Origin: Streptococcus oralis
GTDB taxonomy: Bacteria > Bacillota > Bacilli > Lactobacillales > Streptococcaceae
Reading direction: 5' to 3'
Length of the DNA: 64,000 nt
Assembly (NCBI RefSeq): GCF_001578705.1
Contig: NZ_KQ969037.1
Coordinates: 787,908-851,907 of the forward strand
Part shown: positions 52,834-61,642 of the stretch, one piece after another
Numbering within the stretch: position 1 is the stretch's first letter
How the letters are laid out: each line of letters starts with the position of its first letter
Program-made: the position numbers and the translations under genes
The notes under the pieces: model-generated
Told to the model about the DNA's origin: nothing
Database searches by the model: none
The model's input: only the letters and a program-made list of their open reading frames with translations

Positions 52834-52884
52834 GTTGCGTGCGCAATCATTTTTCTTGACATTCCTCTTTTCAAGGAGTACAAT
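52834..52884 (+). promoter_or_regulatory. Promoter of the DUF4649-trxA unit with MarR-type operator
   Basis: TTGACA (52856-52861), 17 bp, TACAAT (52879-52884). The operator-like GTTGC-GTGC-GCAAT (52834-52847), followed by CAT as at the first site, ends 8 bp before the -35. Here it is upstream of the promoter, not over the start as at marR. Confidence 0.7.
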
Positions 52885-52913
52885 AAAGTCAAGATCGAAT
52901 AAAGGAGTTTTAT

Positions 52914-53135
52914 ATGATCGAAATTACCTACCTAGACGCCAGCAAACAAGAGAGAACTATGACTTTCGAGTCTTATCAAGACTTTGAACGTTCTCAACAA
53001 GCCTGCCTTATCGGCGTCGCGGATTACTACACTGTCCAAAAATTAACTTACAATGGTCATGATTTGGACTACCATGGGACTTATGGAGATGTCTTCTTCT
53101 ATCTCATGAAACAAGATTTAAGCCAATATAACTAA
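52914..53135 (+). CDS. DUF4649 family protein
   Basis: A 73-residue cytosolic protein (MIEITYLDASKQERTMTFES, then YQDFERSQQACLIGVADYYTVQKLTYNGHDLDYHGTYGDVFFYLMK) matching the streptococcal DUF4649 pattern. Function unknown. It lies 15 bp before trxA behind one promoter, so a redox link is possible but unproven. The ribosome site is AAAGGAGTTTTAT. Confidence 0.85.
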   Translation: MIEITYLDASKQERTMTFESYQDFERSQQACLIGVADYYTVQKLTYNGHDLDYHGTYGDVFFYLMKQDLSQYN

Positions 53136-53150
53136 AAAAGGAGAAATACA

Positions 53151-53465
53151 ATGGCAAAAGCAATTACAGATGCAACATTTGAACAAGAAACAAAAGACGG
53201 TTTGGTCTTGGTAGACTTCTGGGCAACTTGGTGTGGTCCATGTCGCATGCAAGGTCCAATCTTGGATAAATTGTCTGAAGAACTGTCAGAAGATGTCTTG
53301 AAAATCGTCAAAATGGACGTTGATGAAAATCCAAACACAGCTCGTGCCTTTGGAATCATGTCTATCCCAACCCTTCTCTTCAAAAAAGACGGTCAAGTGG
53401 TAAAACAAGTTGCTGGAGTACACACTGCAGAACAAATCAAGGCCATCGTTGCTGAATTGAGTTAA
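53151..53465 (+). CDS. trxA: Thioredoxin
   Basis: Small dithiol reductase. The 104-residue product has the active site VDFWATWCGPCRMQGPIL with cysteines at residues 28 and 31, the cis-proline loop FGIMSIPTLLFKKDGQVV, and the usual C-terminal helix. It is complete and typical. It is co-transcribed with DUF4649 and ends at a strong terminator. Confidence 0.97.
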   Translation: MAKAITDATFEQETKDGLVLVDFWATWCGPCRMQGPILDKLSEELSEDVLKIVKMDVDENPNTARAFGIMSIPTLLFKKDGQVVKQVAGVHTAEQIKAIVAELS

Positions 53466-53472
53466 GATTGAA

Positions 53473-53506
53473 GCACTCCCAATTGTAAAACGGGAGTGCT
53501 TTTTTG
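53473..53506 (+). terminator. trxA terminator
   Basis: GCACTCCC pairs with GGGAGTGC around an eleven-base loop, followed by TTTTTTG. Confidence 0.9.
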
Positions 53507-53514
53507 TTTGCATA

Positions 53515-53558
53515 GAAAAAGCCCTGTTCCTCAAATTGGGGAGCAAGGCTCTTTTTGC
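53515..53558 (-). terminator. Aquaporin gene terminator
   Basis: On the minus strand an AGCC-TG-TCCCCAA...TTGAGGAACAGGGCT stem is followed by TTTTTC, right after the aquaporin stop and tail-to-tail with the trxA terminator. Confidence 0.75.
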
Positions 53559-53561
53559 TTA

Positions 53562-54230
53562 TTATTCTTCTGTTCCAAGGAAGTTTTTCGCAACAAGAGC
53601 TGCAAGAACACCACCTACGATTGGTGCAAGAATGAAAATCCATACTTGTTGAAGGGCCGCGCCACCTACAAAGACAGCTGGTGCCAAGCTACGAGCTGGG
53701 TTTACTGAAAGTCCAGTGATGTTCAAGCCTACAAGGATCAAGGCTGTCAATGACAAACCAATCACCAAACCAGCGATTGCACCATTGCCTTTGCTTGCTG
53801 AAGTGACAGTCATGATAACTAGGACAAACAAGAAGGTTGCGATGACTTCAAACAAGAATCCACCAAAGACAGTGACACCGTTTGCCAAGGCATTTTCACC
53901 AAGACTAGCAGTTGACATGCCTGAGTTAGACAAGAGGAAGAATACCGCAGCTGACGCAAGGAAAGCTCCAACTACTTGTCCAAGAATGTAGTTTACAAGT
54001 TCTGAAGATGACAAACGTTTGTTTACAAACATAGCGATTGAAACAGCCGGGTTCAAGTGAGCCCCTGAAATAGTTCCGATTGAGAAAGCTGCGACTACGA
54101 TGGCCAAACCAAAAGCAAGAGCAATCCCAAGGTGGCCAAGACCTTCAACACCATTCCCAAAAACAACAGCTCCTGTTCCGATGAACACAAGCATAAAAGT
54201 ACCGATTAATTCAGCAACAAATTTTTTCAT
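53562..54230 (-). CDS. Aquaporin / glycerol facilitator family channel
   Basis: A 222-residue MIP channel with six helices and both NPA boxes: GAHLNPAVSIAMFV (first) and GLSVNPARSLAPAVF (second). The residues after the second NPA box (ARS) and the short loops look more like an aquaporin Z type than a glycerol facilitator, whose second box is usually followed by ARD. The start at 54230 has AAAGGAGACTTATC. It is monocistronic. Confidence 0.92.
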   Translation of the reverse strand: MKKFVAELIGTFMLVFIGTGAVVFGNGVEGLGHLGIALAFGLAIVVAAFSIGTISGAHLNPAVSIAMFVNKRLSSSELVNYILGQVVGAFLASAAVFFLLSNSGMSTASLGENALANGVTVFGGFLFEVIATFLFVLVIMTVTSASKGNGAIAGLVIGLSLTALILVGLNITGLSVNPARSLAPAVFVGGAALQQVWIFILAPIVGGVLAALVAKNFLGTEE

Positions 54231-54376
54231 GATAAGTCTCCTTTTTTCAAAACTATGTACCAGTCTATCAAAAGAAGGAACAGGTTTCAAGAAAATTGAT
54301 TGGAAATTTACTGGTTTGCCTTACTGTCTTTTAATTGAGGGATTCGATAAAAAATACATTCCCTCTATGGGACTTA

Positions 54377-54724
54377 TCAGTTGCCTATCTCATTAGCATT
54401 TAGCAACTTAATATAATCCAGACCCCAGTTTTCGACAGCATCTAAAACAACTCTGAATTCCTGCCCCATTTCGGTTAAGCTGTACTCAACTCGTGGGGGA
54501 ACTTCGGCATAGACCTTTCGTTGAACAATCTTATCCTTTTCTAATTGACGGAGATGACGGGTCAAAATAGTTTGAGTAATCCCAGGCAATAATCTCTGCA
54601 ATTCTTTAAATCGTTTGGTACCCGTACTCAACTGATAAATGATTACCAGTGCCCATTTCCCCGTTAAAACCCTCTGCGTTGTCGCAAATGGACAAATACC
54701 ATACTCACTCACTTTATTTGGCAT
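54377..54724 (-). CDS. HxlR family winged-helix regulator (copy 2)
   Basis: A 115-residue HxlR protein, nearly identical to the one at 2927-3256 through SEYGICPFATTQRVLTGKWALVIIYQLSTGTKRF and the recognition region TQTILTRHLRQLEKDKIV. It keeps the single N-terminal cysteine. Differences cluster in the last 30 residues (GQEFRVVLDAVENWGLDYIKLLN plus a NEIGN tail). It is divergent from a SnoaL-like gene exactly as copy 1 is. Confidence 0.9.
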   Translation of the reverse strand: MPNKVSEYGICPFATTQRVLTGKWALVIIYQLSTGTKRFKELQRLLPGITQTILTRHLRQLEKDKIVQRKVYAEVPPRVEYSLTEMGQEFRVVLDAVENWGLDYIKLLNANEIGN

Positions 54725-54762
54725 AAAATATCTTCTTTCTATTTTTTTTTAAATTTATCTTT

Positions 54763-54843
54763 TAGTATCAATAAAAGTACTACTTTTGATACTAGCTATC
54801 GAAAAAGTGTCTACTTGTTTTTTTTGATTTTAACTGTTACAAT
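54763..54843. promoter_or_regulatory. Promoter of SnoaL copy 2 and HxlR palindrome
   Basis: Half-sites TAGTATC (54763-54769) and GATACTA (54788-54794) are the same as at 2863-2882 but lie 18 bp apart instead of 6. Inner ATAAAAGTAC/TACTTTT bases extend the symmetry. The rightward promoter is TTGTTT (54815-54820), 17 bp, TACAAT (54838-54843). Confidence 0.6.
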
Positions 54844-54873
54844 TATATCATAAAAAAGAAATGGAGAATATAT

Positions 54874-55263
54874 ATGTCAACAAACTTAGAAATTTTCAAC
54901 GCTTATAACCAAGCTTTAATTGCTGGTGACTTTCCTGGTGTCTTTGAAACGATGGCAGACGATATTGTCTGGCATCAACCTGGTAATCATAGTATATCTG
55001 GTTCAGTTGTTGGTAAGGACAAGCTAGGAACTCACCTGGCTACATTTGCTGAGAAAACTAATGGAACCTTTAAGGTGATAACAAATTGGGTTTCTGACAA
55101 TAAGGATTTAATCGCAGCTAATGTTACTTTTCTCGGAACACGTGCTGATGGTACTGAACTCAATATGAACGGGATTGACCTCTTCCGTATTGAAGACGGG
55201 AAAATCAAAGAAGTTTGGCTCTTCTCTTCAGATCAAGCAGAAGAGGATAGCTTTTGGGGATAA
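54874..55263 (+). CDS. SnoaL-like / NTF2-fold protein (copy 2)
   Basis: A 129-residue paralogue of the protein at 2391-2780, same length, same ends (STNLEIFNAYNQALIAGDFPGVFETMADDIVWHQPG and EVWLFSSDQAEEDSFWG). Conserved WHQPG and NMNGIDLFR stretches probably line the NTF2 pocket. The ribosome site GGAGAATAT precedes the ATG. It is followed by a MITE-like repeat with a terminator. Confidence 0.8.
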   Translation: MSTNLEIFNAYNQALIAGDFPGVFETMADDIVWHQPGNHSISGSVVGKDKLGTHLATFAEKTNGTFKVITNWVSDNKDLIAANVTFLGTRADGTELNMNGIDLFRIEDGKIKEVWLFSSDQAEEDSFWG

Positions 55264-55268
55264 TTAAA

Positions 55269-55424
55269 GAGGCCGGGACAAAAAATTTTGATTTTAGGAA
55301 TTCTTTATTATAAATTTTTAAATCAATAGATTAGATAAAAAAGCGAACAAGACAGAATTCTGAGTGTCAGATAACTCGTTTTGTTCGCTTTTTATATTTA
55401 AGGTTAGACTTTTGTCCCAGACTC
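55269..55424. repeat. MITE-like repeat with inverted ends and internal terminator
   Basis: The ends GAGGCCGGGACAAAA and TTTTGTCCCAGACTC are inverted copies with two mismatches. Inside lies a perfect AAAAAGCGAACAA / TTGTTCGCTTTTT stem (55338-55393) that can end transcription both ways. The GGGACAAAA ends are familiar from streptococcal intergenic repeats; I cannot name the class with certainty. Confidence 0.6.
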
Positions 55425-55431
55425 TTTTAAT

Positions 55432-57228
55432 TTACTCTCCCAACTCAGCACTGTATGCGATAATCTGATCAACCGTGTCTGACAAGAACTGGATGGTATC
55501 ACGGAGTGGTTTATCCGTTGAGATATCGGCTCCGATAATCATTGCTGACTCAAGTGGAGTCTTACTGCCACCTGATTTGAGAAGATTGAGCCAATCTTCA
55601 GCTCCAGTTTCTGAATGTTTCAGATGAAGGTAACCCACTGTCGAGATGACTAGTCCAGCTGAGTAGGTGTAACTATACAAGCCCATGTAGTAGTGAGCCT
55701 GGCGCATCCAAGTCAAGGCCGCATCGTCGTCAATTTCAATGGCATCTCCCCAAAAGTCTGTCAAGACCTCTTTCATAATGCTGTTGAGCTTGCCTGCTCC
55801 AAAGGTCTTCCCTTCTTCAATCAAGCTATACACCATACGCTGGAAGGCTGCTTCCAAAAGGTGGGTGATGAAATTATGGAAGTAGGTATCTGTCAAGCGA
55901 TGGGCAAGAGCGAAGCGTTTTTGACGGGGATCATCCGATTGGTGTTCCAAATAATCACTGAGAAGTAACTCATTGAAGGTCGATGGCGCTTCGACATAAT
56001 AAGTCGACATGTGGGCGTTGAAGTAACTTTGGTGATTGTCTGAAAAGATGAATTGACCCGAATGCCCAATCTCATGAATGAGGGTATAGACATCACTGAG
56101 ACGACCTGTCCAGCTCATGAGGACATAAGGGTGCACGCGATATGGATCCGCCGCATAACCACCAGAATCTTTGCCACTATTGGCAACAAAGTCCACCCAT
56201 CGCTCTTCTTGATAGCGAGCAACTTCCTGACAATATTCTTGCCCTAAAGGTTCTACTGACTTCATGACCAAATCATAGGCGTCGTCAATGGTCACTTCCG
56301 GATTCAGGGCGCTGTCCAAGTCCAATTTCCAGTCTGCAAAGGTCATCTTTTCAAGACCATTGACCTTGGCAACATGCTTGAGGTATCTCTGAGCAACTGG
56401 CGCAAAATCCTTCATGATGAGGTCAATCTGGCGGTCAAACATGGCACGGTCAACTTCTTGCTCAGCTAGAAGATAATCAAAAACCGAGTCGTAGCCCTTC
56501 ATATCTGCCAACAGTTTTTCAGACTTGACCTGAGCTAAGTAGGCTGCCGCAGCCGTATTTTGGTGCTTACGAAGTCCCTCTGAGAAGGAAAGGAAAGATT
56601 TCTCACGAACTTCAGCGTCCTCGTGGTTTTGGTAGAAATTTTCATAGGTCACAAAGCTGTTTTTATATGTCTTGCCATTGACTTCAAAGTCAGCCATTTC
56701 AAAGTCCCCAGCTCGCATCTTAGTATAAATATCCTGTGGACTGTAGAAAACTTCACCCAGATTTGTCAAAGCCTTCTCCACATCAGCCCCTAGATAGTGG
56801 GCTTTTTTGATTTTTGCCTGACGAATGGCTGCCGTCAAATGTGGCAGTTCACCCAAACGATCCAAGACTTCCTCATCAGCTTCCACCAAGGCATCGTCAA
56901 AGAAAGTCAAGGCTACGCTGGCGTCTGTTTCAAATTCCATCCCAGCTTGGGCAATATTAGCAAAATCTTCATTGCTATAATCTGTCGTCTGAGGCATAAA
57001 GGCGTAATTACCAATATGACTCATCTGAATGTAAATTTGTTCCAATTCTGCAAAGGCCTTTTCAAAATCTTCAAAAGTGTGAAGATTGCCCTTGTAATCA
57101 CGGCTAAATTGGTTAATATCTTCGCGAGCCTTCTCGATTGCTCGCAAGAAATCCTCACGGTCTTGGTATAGGGCAGTTAAATCCCAAAGTTCCTTTTCAG
57201 GAAATTCTGAACGGTGTTTTTGTTCCAT
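55432..57228 (-). CDS. pepF: Oligoendopeptidase F family metallopeptidase
   Basis: An M3B zinc peptidase of 598 residues that cuts short peptides in the cytosol. The HExxH site is VYTLIHEIGHSGQFIF near residue 385, with the downstream glutamate in STYYVEAPSTFNELLL. The N-terminal helical part (ELWDLTALYQDREDFLRAIEKAREDI) is typical. Relatives in streptococci are called PepB or PepF. The start has AAGAGGAAGAAA. It follows rsmE by 10 bp. Confidence 0.95.
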   Translation of the reverse strand: MEQKHRSEFPEKELWDLTALYQDREDFLRAIEKAREDINQFSRDYKGNLHTFEDFEKAFAELEQIYIQMSHIGNYAFMPQTTDYSNEDFANIAQAGMEFETDASVALTFFDDALVEADEEVLDRLGELPHLTAAIRQAKIKKAHYLGADVEKALTNLGEVFYSPQDIYTKMRAGDFEMADFEVNGKTYKNSFVTYENFYQNHEDAEVREKSFLSFSEGLRKHQNTAAAAYLAQVKSEKLLADMKGYDSVFDYLLAEQEVDRAMFDRQIDLIMKDFAPVAQRYLKHVAKVNGLEKMTFADWKLDLDSALNPEVTIDDAYDLVMKSVEPLGQEYCQEVARYQEERWVDFVANSGKDSGGYAADPYRVHPYVLMSWTGRLSDVYTLIHEIGHSGQFIFSDNHQSYFNAHMSTYYVEAPSTFNELLLSDYLEHQSDDPRQKRFALAHRLTDTYFHNFITHLLEAAFQRMVYSLIEEGKTFGAGKLNSIMKEVLTDFWGDAIEIDDDAALTWMRQAHYYMGLYSYTYSAGLVISTVGYLHLKHSETGAEDWLNLLKSGGSKTPLESAMIIGADISTDKPLRDTIQFLSDTVDQIIAYSAELGE

Positions 57229-57238
57229 TTTCTTCCTC

Positions 57239-57982
57239 TTATTTTTCTAATTCTACTAAAACACTAAGGGCTGATAAGGCATAAAGCGGCGCTGTTTCTG
57301 CTCGCAAGATGCGAGGTCCAAGACCTGCCAAGACGGCTCCTTTAGCTTCAAAAGACTCAATTTCTGCAGGTGAAAGACCGCCTTCTGGGCCAAAGATAAA
57401 GAGCAATTTGGCTCCCTTTTCAAGACCAGAAACTACTTGCAATAGCGCAGCGGCTTCCCCTTCTTTTGCTGATTCTTCGTAGGCCACTACGATAGAGTCA
57501 TACTGATCCAGCTGGGCTAGAAAATCTGCTTTTTTCTCAAAAAGTTTGACACTCGGGACCAGATTCCGCTTGCTTTGCTCGGCTGCTCCAAGGGCGATTT
57601 TTTCTAGTTTTTCGACTTTCTTGCCCAATTTCTTACCATCCCACTTGGCGACCGACCAATCGGCAGGAAAGGCCCAGATTTGGCTAGCACCCAGTTCTGT
57701 CACTTTTTGAGTGATGAATTCCAACTTATCTCCCTTGGGAAAGCCTGATGCGATGGTCACTTGGATGGGAAGTTCCACATTGTCAGCTAATTCTTCGAGC
57801 AATTCAAACTGACGGTTTTCCACATCCAGCACGCGCGCCAAGCGCTTGATACCATCCTCAAAGACCAAGGTCACCTGTTCATCTTCCTTCAAGCGCATGA
57901 CCTGAAACATGTGCTTGCTGGTTTCCTTGTCCTCAATAGTGACAGGAGAGACTGCACTGCCCTTGACAAAATACTGCTGCAT
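57239..57982 (-). CDS. rsmE: 16S rRNA m3U1498 methyltransferase
   Basis: RsmE methylates U1498 of 16S rRNA. The 247-residue SPOUT protein has the PUA-like N-domain (HMFQVMRLKEDEQVTLVFEDG) and the knotted C-domain with LLFIFGPEGGLSPAEIESFEAKGA and GPRILRAETAPLYALSAL. The start at 57982 has GGAGGCTAGC; the upstream ATG at 57994 lies inside prmA and is not preferred. It follows prmA with one base between stop and start. Confidence 0.96.
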   Translation of the reverse strand: MQQYFVKGSAVSPVTIEDKETSKHMFQVMRLKEDEQVTLVFEDGIKRLARVLDVENRQFELLEELADNVELPIQVTIASGFPKGDKLEFITQKVTELGASQIWAFPADWSVAKWDGKKLGKKVEKLEKIALGAAEQSKRNLVPSVKLFEKKADFLAQLDQYDSIVVAYEESAKEGEAAALLQVVSGLEKGAKLLFIFGPEGGLSPAEIESFEAKGAVLAGLGPRILRAETAPLYALSALSVLVELEK

Positions 57983-57983
57983 G

Positions 57984-58934
57984 CTAGCCTCCAATCACAC
58001 CTGAAATATCCTTGGTCTTCTTAAAGACGCAGGCATTCCATTCCCCTTGAATCATGTGGGTTTCAAGGAAAAATCCAGCTGACTCAGCTGACTCTCGCAC
58101 CATGTCCCACTTGTCCTTGATAATGCCACTCATGATGAGGTAGCCCTCATCCTTGACCAAGCGATAAGCATCCTCTGTCAGATGAATGAGAATATCCGCC
58201 AAGATATTGGCCACGATGACATCTGCTTCAATCTCCACACCCTTAAGCAAATCGCCTGGGGCTACATGGATGTTTTCCATGCCAGGGTTGAGTTCAATAT
58301 TTTCCTGAGCCACACAAACTGCCACATCATCTAAGTCATAGGCGAAAATCTCCTTAGCACCAAGAAGCGAGCTGGCAATGGAGAGAACTCCTGATCCAGT
58401 TCCCACATCAAGCACCGTTTCGCCACCACGAAGGACCTGCTCCAAGGCAAAGAGGCTCATCTTAGTGGTTGGATGGGTCCCAGTACCAAAAGCCATACCA
58501 GGATCCAGCTTGATAATCTTTTCTCCAGCAGTCGCCTCGTAGTCTGTCCAAGACGGCACGATGGTCAAATCATGAGTGATACGAGCTGGCTCATAGTATT
58601 TCTTCCAGTTGTCTGCCCAGTCTTCCTCAGCCAAGGCAGTCGTCCCAATCTTGACCTCTCCCAAATCCATAAAATCCGTCAAGTCTGCTAAGCGAGCCTG
58701 CAAGTCCGCCTCAACCACTGCCACATCAACTGTATCAGGATAGTAGGCTGTCACCACGATTTCTTCTTGCTGCTCGACCTCTGGGAAAATCTCACCAAAT
58801 CGATCCACATTTCCCACATAGTCCATACTGTCTTCGATCGCAACACCTTGCGCTCCCAGCTCAATCAAGAGATTGGAAACCAACTCCTCCCCCTCACGCT
58901 TAACTGTAACTTTTAACTCTTGCCATGTTTCCAT
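57984..58934 (-). CDS. prmA: Ribosomal protein L11 methyltransferase
   Basis: PrmA trimethylates ribosomal protein L11. The 316-residue product has an N-terminal substrate-recognition domain ([35 protein letters not shown]) and a class I methyltransferase domain with [37 protein letters not shown] and [12 protein letters not shown]. The start at 58934 follows the family; its ribosome site is weak. Confidence 0.97.
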   Translation of the reverse strand: METWQELKVTVKREGEELVSNLLIELGAQGVAIEDSMDYVGNVDRFGEIFPEVEQQEEIVVTAYYPDTVDVAVVEADLQARLADLTDFMDLGEVKIGTTALAEEDWADNWKKYYEPARITHDLTIVPSWTDYEATAGEKIIKLDPGMAFGTGTHPTTKMSLFALEQVLRGGETVLDVGTGSGVLSIASSLLGAKEIFAYDLDDVAVCVAQENIELNPGMENIHVAPGDLLKGVEIEADVIVANILADILIHLTEDAYRLVKDEGYLIMSGIIKDKWDMVRESAESAGFFLETHMIQGEWNACVFKKTKDISGVIGG

Positions 58935-59071
58935 AATTAAGATACCAAGCCCGTAAAACACAAAGCCAAAATAGGAAACTCTCTGAAGACACTTGTGTCT
59001 AAGAAAAGTTTATCTTTTTGGCACAGTGTTTAGGGCGGATTCAGTTCAGAAATTTAACCGAACCATCCTTT

Positions 59072-59545
59072 CTATTTGTCAATCAATTTTTTCATGTAAA
59101 CCATATCCATACCTTCTTTTTCAGGCTCGATATGGGTTTGACGGTAGCCATTTTTCTCATAAAAAACAACCATACCTTCATCCTGTAATACCGTACACAA
59201 ATCCCACTGTGTGATTGTTGGAAATTCTTTTTCCAACAATCTCAGTCCTTCAGAACCATAACCTTTTCCTTGATACGGAGGTAAAATTGCCACTGTTCCC
59301 AACCAAGCTTCAGTCAACTCTTCATTGGTCTGAACTCGTAAAAATCCGATGTTTTCGTCCTTTTCTTTCACAAAGTAGTAATAGCTATTAGGACGCTCAA
59401 CCAATTTCCACTTGATTCGTTCGCGGTCCTCCAGATAAGGATCATACTCATCTTAGTATTTCTCATAGACTGCCTTAAAACTGGCTCTCTGTATAGAAAT
59501 GATGGTTTCTAAATCCTCTGCTCCTGCTCTCTCAAGTGTTATCAT
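59072..59545 (-). pseudogene. GNAT acetyltransferase with an in-frame stop
   Basis: From the ATG at 59545 (AGGAGAAAT site) the frame reads MITLERAGAEDLETIISIQR, then KAVYEKY and a TAA at 59455-59453, then continues in the same frame DEYDPYLEDRERIKWKLVERPNSYYYFV. The rest holds the GNAT acetyl-CoA site AILPPYQGKGYGSEGLRLLEKEF and FYEKNGYRQTH. A CAA-to-TAA change at codon 31 explains the break. The remaining 110-residue open frame lacks the first strands of the fold. It overlaps the end of the Nudix gene by 14 bp. Confidence 0.8.
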
Positions 59546-59969
59546 ATTTCTCCTCCATATAATCTCTCACTCTATCCTGCAACTGGGGTACGACCTTATC
59601 TGAGCTAAGAAATTCGTCAATATTCATCAGTTTGTAGCCCTGTCCTTCGTCACCAAAGGTGATCTTGTCAAACTGTTCCTGCGTTAACTTGCCAACTAGA
59701 AAGACGGATTCCTTCCCCGCAAAAAGCATACTTGGATAAACCTTACCCCAAAGCAGGCAATCTTTAGACAAATGAATCCCCAGTTCCTCAAAAACTTCAC
59801 GCGCTGCGCACTCAAACGGACTTTCATCTCCTTCACGGCCACCACCTGGCAGTTCCCACATATTGGGCCATGGGATATTTTCCTTGTCATCCCGCAAGAT
59901 AGTTAAAATCCTATCATCACAAAAGAGAGCAATTTTGCAACCTGTGAAATCAGAAATTTCTACTTCCAT
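59532..59969 (-). CDS. Nudix hydrolase
   Basis: A 145-residue Nudix protein, with the box GGGREGDESPFECAAREVFEELGI at residues about 42-65 holding the REVFEE core. There is no extra domain. The substrate is unknown; members of this size clean up oxidised or non-canonical nucleotides. It sits between the M50-like gene (1 bp upstream) and the broken acetyltransferase (overlapping). Confidence 0.88.
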   Translation of the reverse strand: MEVEISDFTGCKIALFCDDRILTILRDDKENIPWPNMWELPGGGREGDESPFECAAREVFEELGIHLSKDCLLWGKVYPSMLFAGKESVFLVGKLTQEQFDKITFGDEGQGYKLMNIDEFLSSDKVVPQLQDRVRDYMEEKYDNT

Positions 59970-59970
59970 A

Positions 59971-61038
59971 TCAGACTCCCTTGTCTAATTCTTTCTCCAA
60001 CTCTGCTAACCAGTTTTCATAGTAACATTGCTCATCCCGTAGCATCCGGCTGCTATTCATTTTCTGTCTAGCAATCTTCATAGCCTTGCGAGTTTGAGCT
60101 ACATCTTTCTTGACCTTAAATTGATACCAAGCTTGAATCACCTGCACATCTGTCATTTTTAGAGATAAAAAGGATTTAACGCTTCGAATACCAGCATATT
60201 CCTCTGCTTTCTCATTGTCACCTTCTAGCAAAGCAATTTGAAGAAGGTATAGCTGGCAAAAAGTTTCAGACAGCGAGTGTTCTGTTCTCTCTAGTAAAGA
60301 TTGAAATAGCTTTTTAGCTGCCTCTAAATGATCATCCAATATAAAAACCACTCCCTGAAGAGTCTCAATATTTTCTGCAAAACTCCCTCTCGCATCCTCA
60401 GCAACAGGCATGATAAAGTCTTTCAAATCATATTCTTGAGGAGCTAGCAAGGTCTGGGCAGAATGCCTCAATACCAAGTAGGCGTATTTCCTATTTTCAG
60501 GGTGTTGTCGCAATTCCCAGATTTTTGCTCCATCGGTAATCCCAACCGGCAAAGAGTTGTTTAGGAAGAAAGACAAATTCAGAAAAATCCAAGTACCAGC
60601 AAAATACCAGCTTCTTGTCAAACATCCAAACAATATCGCCAATAACATCAAGCCGAGATGAACCAGCAAACCTCCTGATAGCATCAGGATGATTCTTTGA
60701 TCGCTTTCATCTTCTTTCAATCCAATATACTGAGCACCAACATTTTTCAGAACGGTTGTTCGACTAAGATAAAACCTGCCTGACTTTTTGGTCAGAAGAA
60801 AATGTCCTAATCCAAAAGCCACCAGCCGATAGCCTGTCAAGTAGCCACAAAAAGCATGACCCAGCTCATGAAGAATAAAGATTAAATACATGCTTAAAAG
60901 AGCGAAGGAATAACCAAAAGTAAAGGCTAAAACTGCTGAATACCCCAACTCTGCAAATGCGATAGTTCCACAAGCAAAAGCTAGCATAATAAAGACAAAA
61001 GCTAGCACATAAACCAAATACGTCCCAATTTTCTTCAT
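59971..61038 (-). CDS. M50-like membrane metallopeptidase with C-terminal helical domain
   Basis: A 355-residue membrane protein. The N-terminal 190 residues hold helices YLVYVLAFVFIMLAFACGTIAFAEL, ALLSMYLIFILHELGHAFCGY with the zinc motif HELGH, MLSGGLLVHLGLMLLAILFG, and FFLNNSLPVGITDGAKIWEL, which fits the second M50 motif (N-x-x-P...DG). The remaining 165 residues are soluble and helical with TPR-like character (AAKKLFQSLLERTEHSL, AEEYAGIRSVKSFL). This suggests a site-2-type protease or an inactive relative with a protein-binding tail. The start at 61038 has GGAGATTTT. Confidence 0.7.
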   Translation of the reverse strand: MKKIGTYLVYVLAFVFIMLAFACGTIAFAELGYSAVLAFTFGYSFALLSMYLIFILHELGHAFCGYLTGYRLVAFGLGHFLLTKKSGRFYLSRTTVLKNVGAQYIGLKEDESDQRIILMLSGGLLVHLGLMLLAILFGCLTRSWYFAGTWIFLNLSFFLNNSLPVGITDGAKIWELRQHPENRKYAYLVLRHSAQTLLAPQEYDLKDFIMPVAEDARGSFAENIETLQGVVFILDDHLEAAKKLFQSLLERTEHSLSETFCQLYLLQIALLEGDNEKAEEYAGIRSVKSFLSLKMTDVQVIQAWYQFKVKKDVAQTRKAMKIARQKMNSSRMLRDEQCYYENWLAELEKELDKGV

Positions 61039-61056
61039 AAAATCTCCAACCAACTC

Positions 61057-61527
61057 CTAATATCTCGGATAAGGATAAAATTCTCCCTCTTCCAAGCCTG
61101 CTTTTCCTTCTTCAAAGACTTCTTGGTTCCATTCCATGACAAATTCCTCTGCTTCTGGGTCTTCCAAAAAGTCCATGAGGGCATCCAGCCCAACCTCGGC
61201 AGTATCTTTGAGGAAAAGAGCAAAATAAGCTAAAAACTCACGAGAGAAACCTTTTTTAGGCAGGTAAGGGATGACTGTTAAATAGTCTTCTGCGTTAACC
61301 GTTGACTTTGCAGGATTGTAAAAAAGGACCGCTTCCTCAAAGAGGATATCGTCTGCTGACACCTCTCCGTCCTCATCCACCATCTCAACTCCTGCAGCGT
61401 TTTGCGCTTCCAATAGAAAACTCACTTCAACTGCGTGGTTGCGCTTGTCCCAGCTAATCTCAAAGTCAAAGGGAAAGTTCTTGTCCAATTCTTCCTCTAA
61501 AACATCTAAAAATCCGTATGTTGCCAT
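61057..61527 (-). CDS. DUF3013 family protein
   Basis: A 156-residue acidic cytosolic protein (ATYGFLDVLEEELDKNFPFDFEISWDKRNHAVEVSFLLEAQN...FYPYPRY). It fits the DUF3013 family of lactic acid bacteria by its opening and its low pI; function unknown. It lies 18 bp before the M50-like gene, so the two are probably co-expressed, and is divergent from rarA. Confidence 0.8.
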   Translation of the reverse strand: MATYGFLDVLEEELDKNFPFDFEISWDKRNHAVEVSFLLEAQNAAGVEMVDEDGEVSADDILFEEAVLFYNPAKSTVNAEDYLTVIPYLPKKGFSREFLAYFALFLKDTAEVGLDALMDFLEDPEAEEFVMEWNQEVFEEGKAGLEEGEFYPYPRY

Positions 61528-61642
61528 TTTGTCCTCTTTCTATGCGACTCTTAAATCGCCCCGATTGCTCGGAAATATGCTAAAATAGATACTACCATCT
61601 TACCACATATACATCAGAAAATCCATGTTAGAAAGGACTGCT

